The notes under the pieces are model-generated. The model saw only the letters and a program-made list of their open reading frames with translations. It was not told the DNA's origin and ran no database searches. 64,000 nt of DNA from Promicromonospora umidemergens (lineage in GTDB: Bacteria > Actinomycetota > Actinomycetes > Actinomycetales > Cellulomonadaceae), in assembly GCF_024171995.1 (NCBI RefSeq), contig NZ_JAMTCT010000016.1:1-64000 (forward strand), read 5' to 3'. Position numbers and translations under genes: made by a program. Below are positions 25,275 through 33,734 of this stretch, piece by piece (position 1 is the stretch's first letter; every line of letters starts with the position of its first letter).

Positions 25275-26180
25275 CTAGCCCAGGTCGATGTCGCGGGCCG
25301 CCGCGACCATCTCGTCCACGACCGCCCGCACCGCCGGCCCGGGCTCGTGCCGGTTCTTGCGGTGCCGTACCACCATGCGCCGCGAGCCGAGACCGGCCAG
25401 CGCGACCACGGCGACACCTTCGGGCACCTCTTGCTGCAGAGCCAGTGCGGGCAGCATCGCGATCCCCTGGCCGGCAGCGACGAGCGAGATGGCGGTGTCG
25501 AAGTCGTTGTAGGCGTGTCTCATGTCGAAGGCCGTGCCGAGCTGAGCGGCGAGGCGCCCGACAGCGCGAGCCGCAGCCGAGCCGGCCTGCGGGCCCACCC
25601 ACATGAGCCCGGCAAGGTCGTCGATGCGTTCGGGTTCGGGCAGGCTCGTCGGGACCACGATGCGCCACGGCTCGTCGAGCAGCGGGACGTCGTGCGCGCC
25701 GCGCGGAGCCGGGGCGTCGACCTCGACGTCGCGCTCCAGCACTATCGCGTCCAGGTCGCCGGCACGCAGGCGACGGGTCGCCTCCGGCGGGTCGTACTCC
25801 TGCACGTCCACCTCGATGTGGGGGTGCCGCTCGGCGAGCGAGACGAGCATCGGCGCCACGACCGTACGGATGGCGGTCTGGATCGACCCGACCGAAACCC
25901 GCCCCGTGAGTTCACCGCCCAGGGCGGCAACGGCTTGACGCGCCTGGACCAGCTCCGCCTCGATGCTCTCGGCCGCGTCGGCGAGCACCCGGCCGGCCGG
26001 CGTGAGAGTCACTCCGCGAGGACCGCGGTCCAGCACATCGATGCCCTCTTCGGCCTCCAGACGAGCGATCTGCTGCGAGACCGCCGAGGGCGTCACATGC
26101 AGTAGATCTGCCGCTGCGAGCACTCCACCGGCGCGGTGCACGGCGAGGAGAAAAGCGAGTCTGCGCGGATCGGTGGGCAT
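25275..26180 (-). CDS. LysR-family transcriptional regulator
   Basis: 301 residues. The N-terminal winged helix reads LAAADLLHVTPSAVSQQIAR and the effector domain follows (ELTGRVSVGSIQT onward), the standard LysR plan. A perfect 23-base palindrome covers its own start codon, pointing to autoregulation. It is divergent from a small membrane protein that is the likeliest target. The effector is not known. Confidence 0.87.
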   Translation of the reverse strand: MPTDPRRLAFLLAVHRAGGVLAAADLLHVTPSAVSQQIARLEAEEGIDVLDRGPRGVTLTPAGRVLADAAESIEAELVQARQAVAALGGELTGRVSVGSIQTAIRTVVAPMLVSLAERHPHIEVDVQEYDPPEATRRLRAGDLDAIVLERDVEVDAPAPRGAHDVPLLDEPWRIVVPTSLPEPERIDDLAGLMWVGPQAGSAAARAVGRLAAQLGTAFDMRHAYNDFDTAISLVAAGQGIAMLPALALQQEVPEGVAVVALAGLGSRRMVVRHRKNRHEPGPAVRAVVDEMVAAARDIDLG

Positions 26181-26198
26181 GTAGCAATGCTACATGCC
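26176..26198. promoter_or_regulatory. Perfect palindrome over lysR start codon
   Basis: GGCATGTAGCA and its exact reverse complement are separated by one base (26187). It includes the lysR ATG at 26180-26178. This is a strong candidate operator for the LysR protein, controlling itself and the divergent gene. Confidence 0.65.
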
Positions 26199-26371
26199 GG
26201 AGTCACAAACATTCGATTGTGCTGAACGCGATTCTGGCTCATGCTTGACCTTGGCGGCGGTCGGAGCGAACTCTCCCGACCTGAAGCCCACACCCCCACA
26301 TGGATTCCGACCTGGTCTCCACCCGCATCCTCGAATCGTTTCGATCCGTCTTTTTCCACAGGAGTATTGCC

Positions 26372-26755
26372 ATGACCCTCATGATGGTCATCACCGTCCT
26401 CGGCTGGTTCGGCGCACTCGCCGGAATCGTGGCGTATGCCATGGTCAGCCGCGGTCGCTGGAGCGCCGATTCCCTCGCGTTCCAGGGCACCAACGTGCTG
26501 GCGGCGACCATCCTGATGACCGTGGCCGGGGCCAATGGCGCCTGGCCGTCCGCCGCCTCGAACACCGTGGTGATCGTGATCGGCGCGAACGCGCTCTTCA
26601 CCGTGCTCCGCGGCCGGCTCCGCCGGTCGCAGAACGCGCCGGTGCTGGCGGTCGTCGAGGACGCCGCACAGGACGCGCCGGCACCGGTCGCCGTCGCGCA
26701 GCCGGCCGCGCAGCCGGTCGCCGTTGCCCACCGGGCCTACGCCGAGGCAGCCTGA
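26372..26755 (+). CDS. Small membrane protein (CBU_0592-like)
   Basis: 127 residues from ATG 26372, with GGAG seven bases upstream. Three hydrophobic helices span about residues 3-75 (LGWFGALAGIVAYAM and later), followed by a basic stretch and an Ala/Pro/Val-rich cytoplasmic tail. The helix pattern resembles the CBU_0592-like membrane family of unknown function. It is divergent from the LysR gene, which probably controls it. Confidence 0.65.
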   Translation: MTLMMVITVLGWFGALAGIVAYAMVSRGRWSADSLAFQGTNVLAATILMTVAGANGAWPSAASNTVVIVIGANALFTVLRGRLRRSQNAPVLAVVEDAAQDAPAPVAVAQPAAQPVAVAHRAYAEAA

Positions 26756-26759
26756 CGCG

Positions 26760-26912
26760 TTGGCACCCGACATCGCCGCGCTCACGGAAGCCCGGGACCG
26801 CGCTGTGACACTCGGTGCGACCCTGCGCCTCGACCGCTCCGACGACCCGGACGAGCCGCTCTACGCCCTGGCAGACCCCATGGGTCACACGTTCTGCATC
26901 TTCGTCGCCTGA
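26760..26912 (+). pseudogene. Truncated VOC/glyoxalase-like domain
   Basis: About 50 residues resembling only the C-terminal end of a VOC-fold protein: RAVTLGATLR, then LYALADPMGHTFCIFVA. The first half of the domain is absent, and the frame begins right after the stop of the membrane protein gene. It is best read as a decayed gene fragment. Confidence 0.55.
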
Positions 26913-26925
26913 CGGCCAGAGCTCG

Positions 26926-27762
26926 CTATCTCTCTGGCGGGGCGGCCCTCAGGTCCACGACCAGCGCCCGGTGGTCCGAGACTCCGGTGTCGACCGCTCG
27001 GCCCTCGGCGTCGGGTGCCGCGCCGCCGTCCAGGAGGATGTGGTCGATCTGGAACCGCGGGTCGTGTCGGGGAAAGGTGTCCCCCGTCGCGAGGGCGTGC
27101 CATCCGGTGCGGTCGGCCGGCACAGGACCGCGCAGGTTGAAGTCGCCCAGCAGGACCAGTGGCCGGGGTAGCCCCGCGAGCCGACGTCGCAGGTGGTCCA
27201 CCTGCCGTTCCGCGTGCCGTTCCCCCGGCGTGCCGCTGCGGTAACCCGCAGCCCGCCGAGCCAGGCCCGTCACCCGGGTCGCAGCGGGGAACCGGTAGAC
27301 GCTGAGATGGGTGCACACGATGGTGAGCGGGCCCGACGGCGCATCGACCTGCGCCGCGAGCGCCACGCGCGGCTCGTCCGTGCCGAGCTGGACCCTGCCC
27401 CAGACCCACGGGGTGGCGGGCGGCAGCAGCACCGTGTGCCAGCTCCGCACGGGATAGCGGGAGAGCAGTGCTATGCCGTAGCCGGGAGCACCGGGCCGTT
27501 CCCCCCGGCGGGCGCGCCGTCGGACGCCGGGGTAGCGGAACGGACCGGCGAGCGCGGGCTGGAACCGGTGGTCGGCCGCGCCCATGGCCTCGGCACAGAT
27601 CCGTGCCTGGTCCACTCCCCCGGACCGTGCCTGCCCGCGGTCGACCTCCTGCAGCCCGACCACGTCGGCGTCGAGCGCCGCGACCGCGTGGGCCAGGCGG
27701 CGGTTGTCGACGTGACCGTCAGGGCCGAGGCCGTGCTGGACGTTGAACGTGGCGATGCGCAC
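26926..27762 (-). CDS. Endonuclease/exonuclease/phosphatase family protein
   Basis: 278 residues from GTG 27762; the longer frame to 27804 adds a basic tail without support. Catalytic-fold motifs are in order: ATFNVQHG, GLQEVD, the central THLSV, GDFNLRG and SDHRALV. These match the metal-dependent DNase I-like superfamily. No signal peptide or membrane helix is seen. Substrates in this family range from DNA to phospholipids and cannot be assigned here. Confidence 0.85.
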   Translation of the reverse strand: MRIATFNVQHGLGPDGHVDNRRLAHAVAALDADVVGLQEVDRGQARSGGVDQARICAEAMGAADHRFQPALAGPFRYPGVRRRARRGERPGAPGYGIALLSRYPVRSWHTVLLPPATPWVWGRVQLGTDEPRVALAAQVDAPSGPLTIVCTHLSVYRFPAATRVTGLARRAAGYRSGTPGERHAERQVDHLRRRLAGLPRPLVLLGDFNLRGPVPADRTGWHALATGDTFPRHDPRFQIDHILLDGGAAPDAEGRAVDTGVSDHRALVVDLRAAPPER

Positions 27763-27840
27763 GTGCTGATCTTGGGCCCAACGGGGCCGGGACCGCGACC
27801 GCACGGAGACATGTTGCCGCGTGGCGGTCCGGCTCGATGG

Positions 27841-27875
27841 TCAGGCGTCAGGCGTCAGGCGTCAGGCGTCAGGCG
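27841..27875. repeat. Five-copy heptanucleotide tandem repeat
   Basis: TCAGGCG is repeated five times without error, and the run contains the stop codon of the PAS-ANTAR gene (27862-27864). Copy-number change by replication slippage is likely. Because the stop lies near the gene-proximal end, extra copies would mostly leave the protein unchanged. Confidence 0.9.
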
Positions 27876-28548
27876 ATTCAACAGGGTTGTCCAAGAACTT
27901 GTCGATCGCCTCACGCGTCGGGAACGCCGTCACGTCCGGTCCGGAGAACAGGTGCACGAGCGTCTGGGCGATGTCCCGGACCGGGACGTTGGCCAGGTTC
28001 GAGGCCTGCCGCAGCAGATCGAACGCCGGCTCCTCTTCGGTGCTGTAGACCACCATGAGCACGCCCTTGGCCTGTTCGATCACCGCCCGTCGCTCCGCCG
28101 ACGCCTGGATCGAGGCCGTCGCATCTCGCGCAGCCGCCTCCCGGTGGGACTCGGTGACGTCGATGAAGTAGCCGAACAGCTCGGTCACTCTCCCGGTCGC
28201 GGGGTCGCGCCGTCCCTGGCCCGTGACGGCCAGCGTGCGCGTCATCCCGTGGGCGTTGCGGATCCGGTGCACCGAGCTGAACGGCTGCCCGGTCTCGGCG
28301 GCACGGCGTAGGAGCCCGTCCACCCGCGCCCGGTCGTCCGGGTGCTTGTGGGACAGCATGAGCGGCGTGGTCGGCACGATCTGTCCCGGGTCGAACCCAT
28401 GCATCACGTAGACCTCGTCCGACCATGCCCACTCACCCGTCGCCAGGTCGAGCCGATACCGGCCGACGGGCGGTCGGGCGCCTCCGGCGAGCACTTCCTC
28501 GAGCGTTTCGTCGAGCGGGGGCTCGCTAGGCGTGGTTGGGGAGGTCAC
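27862..28548 (-). CDS. PAS-ANTAR RNA-binding regulator
   Basis: 228 residues. A PAS sensor domain (about 25-135, with HPDDRARVDGLL and GYFIDVTE) is followed by an ANTAR domain (about 150-205) carrying ERRAVIEQAKGVLM and the later FDLLRQAS. ANTAR proteins bind paired stem-loops in mRNA and act as antiterminators, so this protein probably adjusts transcript elongation in response to a PAS ligand. Its 3' end runs into a heptanucleotide repeat. It is divergent from the SDR gene. Confidence 0.85.
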   Translation of the reverse strand: MTSPTTPSEPPLDETLEEVLAGGARPPVGRYRLDLATGEWAWSDEVYVMHGFDPGQIVPTTPLMLSHKHPDDRARVDGLLRRAAETGQPFSSVHRIRNAHGMTRTLAVTGQGRRDPATGRVTELFGYFIDVTESHREAAARDATASIQASAERRAVIEQAKGVLMVVYSTEEEPAFDLLRQASNLANVPVRDIAQTLVHLFSGPDVTAFPTREAIDKFLDNPVESPDA

Positions 28549-28693
28549 GAGGCTCCTTCCAGGACTGACACAGAACCGCTGCTCCGACAGTACGGGATGT
28601 GCGACACGTCAGCGCTCGGGCTAGCGTGTTTTTCCAGGGTCGAGGAGAGGCCACCACGCGGGTCGGACACGTCATACGACGATGGAGGACAGC

Positions 28694-29554
28694 ATGAGCC
28701 AGAACCAGCCCTTCCCACCGCAGCAGCAGAACCCGCCCGGATCGACCGATCAGATGATCCCGACTCCGGACCATGGCGAGGCCAGCTACGTCGGCAGCGA
28801 GAAGCTCGTCGGCTACAAGGCCCTGGTCACCGGTGGTGATTCCGGCATCGGACGTGCGGTGGCCATCGCGTTCGCCCGCGAGGGGGCCGACGTCGCCATC
28901 TCGCACCTCCCCGAGGAGGAGAAGGACGCGAGGACGACGGCGGAGTGGGTCCGCAAGGCGGGCCGCAAGTGCACGCTGCTCCCCGGGGACCTCCGGGACG
29001 AGGCGACCGCGCGCGGCGTCGCCCACCGGGCTGCGGGCGAGCTGGGCGGCCTCGACGTGCTGGTGAACAACGCGGGCTATCAGATGGCGCGCAGAGGCTC
29101 CGTCGAGGACATCACGACCGACGAGCTGGACCGCGTGCTCAAGACCAACCTGTACGCGCTGTTCTGGGTGACCCAGTCAGCGCTCTCGCACCTCGGCGAG
29201 GGCGCTGCTGTCATCAACAACTCCTCGATCCAGGCGTACCAGCCGTCGACCTCGCTGCTGGACTACGCGGCGACGAAGGCTGCCATCAACAACGTCACGG
29301 TGAACCTCGCCGCTGAGCTGGGACCGCGTGGGATCCGGGTGAACGCCGTGGCTCCCGGGCCGATCTGGACGCCGTTGCAGCCGGCCACCCAGCCGGAGGA
29401 GAAGATCGCGTCGTTCGGCTCGGACACGCCCTTGGGCCGTGCGGGGCAGCCCGCCGAGGTAGCACCGGCGTTCGTGTTCCTCGCGTCCCCCGTGACGGCG
29501 TCGTACGTCTCCGGGACGGTGCTCGGTGTGACCGGCGGCAAGCCGGTGTTCTGA
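28694..29554 (+). CDS. SDR-family oxidoreductase (stress-type, YdaD-like)
   Basis: 286 residues from ATG 28694, which has GGAGG five bases upstream; ATG 28682 is an alternative. A Gln/Pro-rich tail precedes the Rossmann domain with the nucleotide motif TGGDSGIG, NNAG, and the catalytic Ser plus YAATK. The N-terminal extension and overall layout match general stress SDRs such as Bacillus YdaD (GSP39). It probably reduces an aldehyde or ketone with NAD(P)H; the substrate is unknown. Confidence 0.87.
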   Translation: MSQNQPFPPQQQNPPGSTDQMIPTPDHGEASYVGSEKLVGYKALVTGGDSGIGRAVAIAFAREGADVAISHLPEEEKDARTTAEWVRKAGRKCTLLPGDLRDEATARGVAHRAAGELGGLDVLVNNAGYQMARRGSVEDITTDELDRVLKTNLYALFWVTQSALSHLGEGAAVINNSSIQAYQPSTSLLDYAATKAAINNVTVNLAAELGPRGIRVNAVAPGPIWTPLQPATQPEEKIASFGSDTPLGRAGQPAEVAPAFVFLASPVTASYVSGTVLGVTGGKPVF

Positions 29555-29573
29555 CGGCGGGGCCGCCGGGCGC

Positions 29574-32168
29574 TCAGCCGTTCCCGGCGCCCGCCGGCTC
29601 CAGGATCTCCACGGTCCCGTGCGCGCCGTCGACCCGGAGCAGGTCGCCCGTGCGCAACCGCATCGTCGCGTTGCCGCACCCCACCACCGCGGGGATGCCC
29701 AGCTCACGAGCGACGATCGCGGCGTGCGAGAGCGGTGCGCCCACGTCCGTCACGACGGCGGCCGCGCGCGGGAAGAGCGGGGTCCAGCCCACGTTGGTGA
29801 CCGAGGTGACCAGCACCTCGCCGGGCCGCAACGCGTCGCCGTCGTCCACCGTGCCGACCACCCGTGCGACGCCCTCGACCACTCCTGCCGCACCCGGGAA
29901 GCCCCGGACCTCGTCGCCGGCCTCGACCGCAAGGCCGTGCTCGTCGAACACGTCGGTACGGCGCGCGGGGTCCGACGCCCACCAGACCGGGTCGAACCGG
30001 CCGCGGATCACCGCCGGGTAGGCGGGCAGGTCGCGGTACTGCTCGTAGGTCGCGCGCCGGATCGCGATGCGCCCGCGCGGCACCTCGGCTCCGTCGAGCA
30101 CGCCGACCAGCTCGTCGCTGTCCAGGTAGATGACGTCGTCGCCCAGCCCGGTGAGCTCGCCGGCCCGCAGCGCGAAAGTACGGAGCGCCCAGAACGTACG
30201 GACCACCTCGGACCGTGCGCTCTCGCGGTCGCGCGCGGTCCTGGACCAGCGGGCGAGCCGACGCCGCAGCGCCGCCGCCTTGCGCGGTGACCGCTCGTCG
30301 AGGCGCGCCCATGCGGCAGCCCGGACCTCGGCCTGCCGCGCCAGCAGGGTGTCGACGTCCGTCGCGGTCAGGCCGGCGAGCTGCCGGTCCAGCCAGCCCG
30401 GCTGCTCGGCGGGGCGGGGTTCCGAGACCTCGAACTCGTCCGCGCTGCGATGCCCGTACCGGCGCACGTAGGTCTCGCGGTCGATGTTGCCGCGGGCCAC
30501 CTCACGCAGGCCGACCAGCGGCCCCATGCTGGCGAGACCCTGGCCCCCGGCGGACAGACCCGACGTCAGCGCCTCGGCATCGGCGTCGCCGAGCTTCTCC
30601 CGCAGGTCGCGGCGGAGCCTGAGCAACGCGTTGCCGTCCTGCTTGCCGGCGCCGCGCAGCATCCGGGAGCTCTCCACCAGGTACGGGGCGAGCTCCTCGC
30701 GCCAGAAGGCTGCCAGCTCCCCCACGTCGTCGATACGGGCGACGCGCTCGCGCAGCTCGGTGCCGCGCCCCTCGGCCGTCGCCAGGTAGCCCGGCAGGGC
30801 CCGCAGGTCGGCGGCGAGCGCCTTCTGGTTGGCCCGGACCGCCGGGACGAGCATCTTGATCAGCGCCCAGCGCCCGATGGGGATGACGGGGATGTCGACG
30901 TGGCCGGGGAGCTGACCGAAGACCTCGCGCTGCGCGGCGTCCGACATCTCGGTCATGCCGAGGGCGCGGCCGACCGTCTCCGTCACACTGAGGTTCATGT
31001 AGAAGCGGCCGCCGATGGTGCCGTACACCGGGTGTCCGAGCTCGGCCGAGGCCATGGCATTGGCCATGAAGATCTGCACGAGCGACCAGGTCAGCGGCGT
31101 CATCACGCTCGGCAGCGCCTCGCCGAGGTTGGCGTTCGTCCACAGGTAGTCGCCGCGCAGGCTGTCGTTCCAGACCTCGGTGACGGCACGTCGGCCGGCG
31201 GCGCCCGTGACGGGCCGTGCCTGGAGGATGAACGGTGACCCGTCGCGCAGCGCCCACTCGACGTCCATGGCGACCGCGTACAGCTCCTCGATGCGGGTCC
31301 CGAGCGTCGCGAGCCGGGCTGCCTGCTCTTCGGTGAGCGCCGGGCGGTCCCGCAGCTCGGTGGGCACCGGTTCGTTCCGGGTGCCGTCAGCCGTCCGTAC
31401 GGTCCGCACCTCCTTGGTGCTCACGCCGGCGTCGACCGCGCCGCCGACGCGGGCCACCAGGTAGGTGTCCGGCGTGACCTGCCCCCCGACGACGGCCTCC
31501 CCCAGGCCCCACGCCGCGTTGATGAGCACCCGGTCGCGGGAGCCTGTCATCGGGTCGACCGTGAACAGGATGCCCGCGGCGTCGGCGTCGACGAGGTGCT
31601 GGACCACCACGGCGAGGGTCACGTCGGAGGCGGGGATGCCGTGCCTGGCCCGGTAGCCGATGGCACGCGCCGTCCACAGGGAGCCCCAGCAGTCCCGGAC
31701 GGCGCACAGCAGGGCGTCCGCGCCACGGATGTTGAGGAAGGAGTCCTGCTGGCCGGCGAACGACATTCCGGGCAGGTCCTCGGCGGTGGCCGAGGACCGC
31801 ACGGCGACCGGCGAGTCGGCCGGATCGCCTGCGGTGCGCAGCCGCGAGTACCCGGCCCGGACGGCGTCGGCCACCGCTGCCGGGACCTCCAGGGCCGCGA
31901 ACACCTCGGCGATGCGGGCCGCGGCGGCCTCGTGGGTCTCGGGTCGGTCCGGGGCCACCGTCCCCATCGCGTCGATGATCGCGCGCTGCGGGGCGCCCAC
32001 GACCGCCGCCCGGTACGCGCCCGTGGTGACGTGGAAGCCGCCGGGGACCGGCAGTCCCGCGGCTGCCAACCGGGCCAGGGACGAGCCCTTGCCTCCGGTC
32101 AGCTCCAACTGGACCGCCGCCGGGTCCGCGAGGTCCAGCACGAACGGCTGATCGATCTCACTGGTCAT
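29574..32168 (-). CDS. PEP synthase/rifampin phosphotransferase-like dikinase
   Basis: 864 residues. An N-terminal ATP-grasp domain (GGKGSSLARLAAAGLPVP near residue 25) is followed by a long middle domain and a C-terminal swivelling phosphohistidine domain with H815 in LSHAAIVARELGIPAV. The length and domain order resemble Rph enzymes (about 865 residues), which phosphorylate rifamycins, more than classical PEP synthase (about 790). The middle domain decides the substrate and cannot be assigned by eye. It overlaps the upstream tetR gene by 11 bases, so the regulator and enzyme are co-expressed. Confidence 0.8.
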   Translation of the reverse strand: MTSEIDQPFVLDLADPAAVQLELTGGKGSSLARLAAAGLPVPGGFHVTTGAYRAAVVGAPQRAIIDAMGTVAPDRPETHEAAAARIAEVFAALEVPAAVADAVRAGYSRLRTAGDPADSPVAVRSSATAEDLPGMSFAGQQDSFLNIRGADALLCAVRDCWGSLWTARAIGYRARHGIPASDVTLAVVVQHLVDADAAGILFTVDPMTGSRDRVLINAAWGLGEAVVGGQVTPDTYLVARVGGAVDAGVSTKEVRTVRTADGTRNEPVPTELRDRPALTEEQAARLATLGTRIEELYAVAMDVEWALRDGSPFILQARPVTGAAGRRAVTEVWNDSLRGDYLWTNANLGEALPSVMTPLTWSLVQIFMANAMASAELGHPVYGTIGGRFYMNLSVTETVGRALGMTEMSDAAQREVFGQLPGHVDIPVIPIGRWALIKMLVPAVRANQKALAADLRALPGYLATAEGRGTELRERVARIDDVGELAAFWREELAPYLVESSRMLRGAGKQDGNALLRLRRDLREKLGDADAEALTSGLSAGGQGLASMGPLVGLREVARGNIDRETYVRRYGHRSADEFEVSEPRPAEQPGWLDRQLAGLTATDVDTLLARQAEVRAAAWARLDERSPRKAAALRRRLARWSRTARDRESARSEVVRTFWALRTFALRAGELTGLGDDVIYLDSDELVGVLDGAEVPRGRIAIRRATYEQYRDLPAYPAVIRGRFDPVWWASDPARRTDVFDEHGLAVEAGDEVRGFPGAAGVVEGVARVVGTVDDGDALRPGEVLVTSVTNVGWTPLFPRAAAVVTDVGAPLSHAAIVARELGIPAVVGCGNATMRLRTGDLLRVDGAHGTVEILEPAGAGNG

Positions 32169-32925
32169 GGGGTTCGTCCTTCTCCGGCCGGAGGTCGTCG
32201 CCGAGCGACTCGCGCAGCTTGGCCCGCGCGATCTCGTAGGCGCGGTCGACGTACTCGTAGGTCGCGGTGGCGCAGGCGGCGAGTGCCGCCGCCGACGGCG
32301 TCCGATCCGTCACGAGGAGACGCTCGAACGCGTCGTCGAGCAGCTCGCCCTGGCGCCCGTCCGGGACCCGAAAAGCCTGCGGCAGCATCCGCGTGGTCGC
32401 GACCGACCCGTACAGGACGGTGGCGAGGAGGGTCAGGTGGTCCTGTGCGGACAGGTCGGCACGCGCCATCCCGTGCTCACGGAGCCGGTCCAGGTACTTC
32501 TGGAACGGCTCGACGATCTCGCCGGCGGTACCGCTGGTCCGTCTGCGTTGCACGAGCTTGCCCAGCACCTCGGAGTCCTGAGTCAGCGCCGCCTGGATCA
32601 GCGGGCGCCGGTCGATCTCGCGTGCAAGGTGGCTGAACAGTCCCGGGAGGGTCGCTGCGGCCGGATCCTCCCGGAGCTGGCGGCGCACCGCGCTGACCAT
32701 GTCCGCGCGGTCCCACCGCAGGAGCGCGGCGAACAGCTCTTCCCGGCTGCTCCAGTGCAGGTAGATGGTCCCCTTCGCGACACCGGCGCGGCGGGCGACG
32801 TCGTCGATCGTCACCTTGTCGTAGCCCCAGCGCAGGACGAGCTCGCTCGCGGCGTCGAGGATCCGCTCGGCACGCTCGATCCGCCGTCGGGTGGTCCCGT
32901 GCCTGCGGGTGGTGGCTGCGCTCAT
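32158..32925 (-). CDS. TetR-family regulator of the dikinase operon
   Basis: 255 residues. The N-terminal helix-turn-helix reads VTIDDVARRAGVAKGTIYLH; the C-terminal ligand domain is helical with no recognisable family. A perfect nine-base inverted repeat lies 32 bases upstream, so the protein likely represses its own operon with the overlapping PEP-synthase/Rph-like gene. A small-molecule inducer, perhaps an antibiotic, is inferred from this arrangement. Confidence 0.86.
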   Translation of the reverse strand: MSAATTRRHGTTRRRIERAERILDAASELVLRWGYDKVTIDDVARRAGVAKGTIYLHWSSREELFAALLRWDRADMVSAVRRQLREDPAAATLPGLFSHLAREIDRRPLIQAALTQDSEVLGKLVQRRRTSGTAGEIVEPFQKYLDRLREHGMARADLSAQDHLTLLATVLYGSVATTRMLPQAFRVPDGRQGELLDDAFERLLVTDRTPSAAALAACATATYEYVDRAYEIARAKLRESLGDDLRPEKDEPHDQ

Positions 32926-32956
32926 GTGTCGCCTCCGTCGGGCTCTCGTGAACAGG

Positions 32957-32980
32957 TGACCAGATTCGTCTATCTGGTCA
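32957..32980. promoter_or_regulatory. TetR operator
   Basis: TGACCAGAT (32957-32965) and ATCTGGTCA (32972-32980) form a perfect nine-base inverted repeat with a six-base spacer, 32 bases before the tetR start. TGGTCA-type arms are common for TetR-family operators. Confidence 0.8.
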
Positions 32981-33070
32981 GATTTTGAGGTTAGCCCCGT
33001 CCGCCGGCGCGGTCAACCGCCCTGGCCGAGCCGTTCACCTGCGGATTCGGATTGCTCCCCGACGTGCGAA

Positions 33071-33148
33071 AAGGTCCGCCTCGACCATGCGGTTCAGCAT
33101 GCTTTCTCGCGAGAATGCATGCCAGATCGCATGGTGGAGGCGGACCTT
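33071..33148. repeat. 78-bp imperfect palindrome
   Basis: The element is symmetric about 33109/33110, with 33 of 39 positions paired and a perfect central TTCTCGCGAGAA. The outer arm AAGGTCCGCCTC is perfect over 12 bases. It lies between the TetR operator and the DUF6328-like gene. Read on the minus strand the hairpin is followed by TTTT, so it could also terminate transcripts. Confidence 0.8.
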
Positions 33149-33252
33149 CGTGGCAGGGCCAGCCTTCCGTGATTTGGACCGCATTCTGCGACGCCGCCTG
33201 CGGGCTCTTGCTCCGACCACCCGCGACGTCCGAATCACGCCACAATGGGACC

Positions 33253-33717
33253 GTGGAAACCGATGGACGCAGTGAGTCACCCGCCGAACGCGCCGACCGC
33301 AACTGGAACGAGCTCCTCCAGGAGCTCCGTGTCATGCAGACCGGTGTGCAGATCCTCACGGGGTTCCTGCTCACGCTGCCGTTCCAGGCACGGTTCGCCG
33401 ATCTCGACAGCTACCAGCGCATCGTCTACCTGGTTCTGGTCGTGACGTCGGTGACGGCCACCGCGCTCATCGTGGCGCCGGTGAGCGTGCACCGGTCCCT
33501 GTTCCGCAAGCAGATGAAGGCCCACGTCGTCACCCTTGGCGACCGGCTCACCCGCGTAGCCCTCGGGGTGCTCGGGCTGGTGATCACCGGCGCGACGTTG
33601 CTCGTCTTCGACGTCGTCGTGGGGCGGACCGAGGGGATAGTGGTCAGCTCCTGCGTCCTCGTGCTGCTGGCGGTCGTGTGGGTGGTGCTCCCCGAGGTGC
33701 TGCGCCGCCGCAGCTGA
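33253..33717 (+). CDS. Membrane protein, DUF6328-like
   Basis: 154 residues from GTG 33253. A charged helix rich in Glu and Arg (NWNELLQELRVMQTG) leads into four hydrophobic segments, the second after FADLDSYQRIVYL. This layout matches actinobacterial DUF6328 proteins, whose function is unknown. The frame is open further upstream, but that part would run through the palindrome and is unlikely to be coding. It converges on the aminotransferase gene. Confidence 0.75.
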   Translation: METDGRSESPAERADRNWNELLQELRVMQTGVQILTGFLLTLPFQARFADLDSYQRIVYLVLVVTSVTATALIVAPVSVHRSLFRKQMKAHVVTLGDRLTRVALGVLGLVITGATLLVFDVVVGRTEGIVVSSCVLVLLAVVWVVLPEVLRRRS

Positions 33718-33734
33718 CCGGCGGCCGGCGACGA

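Noticed and set aside
26194-26808. Arg-rich frame around the small membrane protein gene
   Set aside because: Shadow of the real frame starting at 26372, which has a ribosome site and helices.
27841-27875. CRISPR-like array
   Set aside because: Seven-base units without spacers are a simple tandem repeat.
33052-33252. N-terminal extension of the DUF6328-like protein
   Set aside because: It would be translated from the palindrome and has no membrane or family features.
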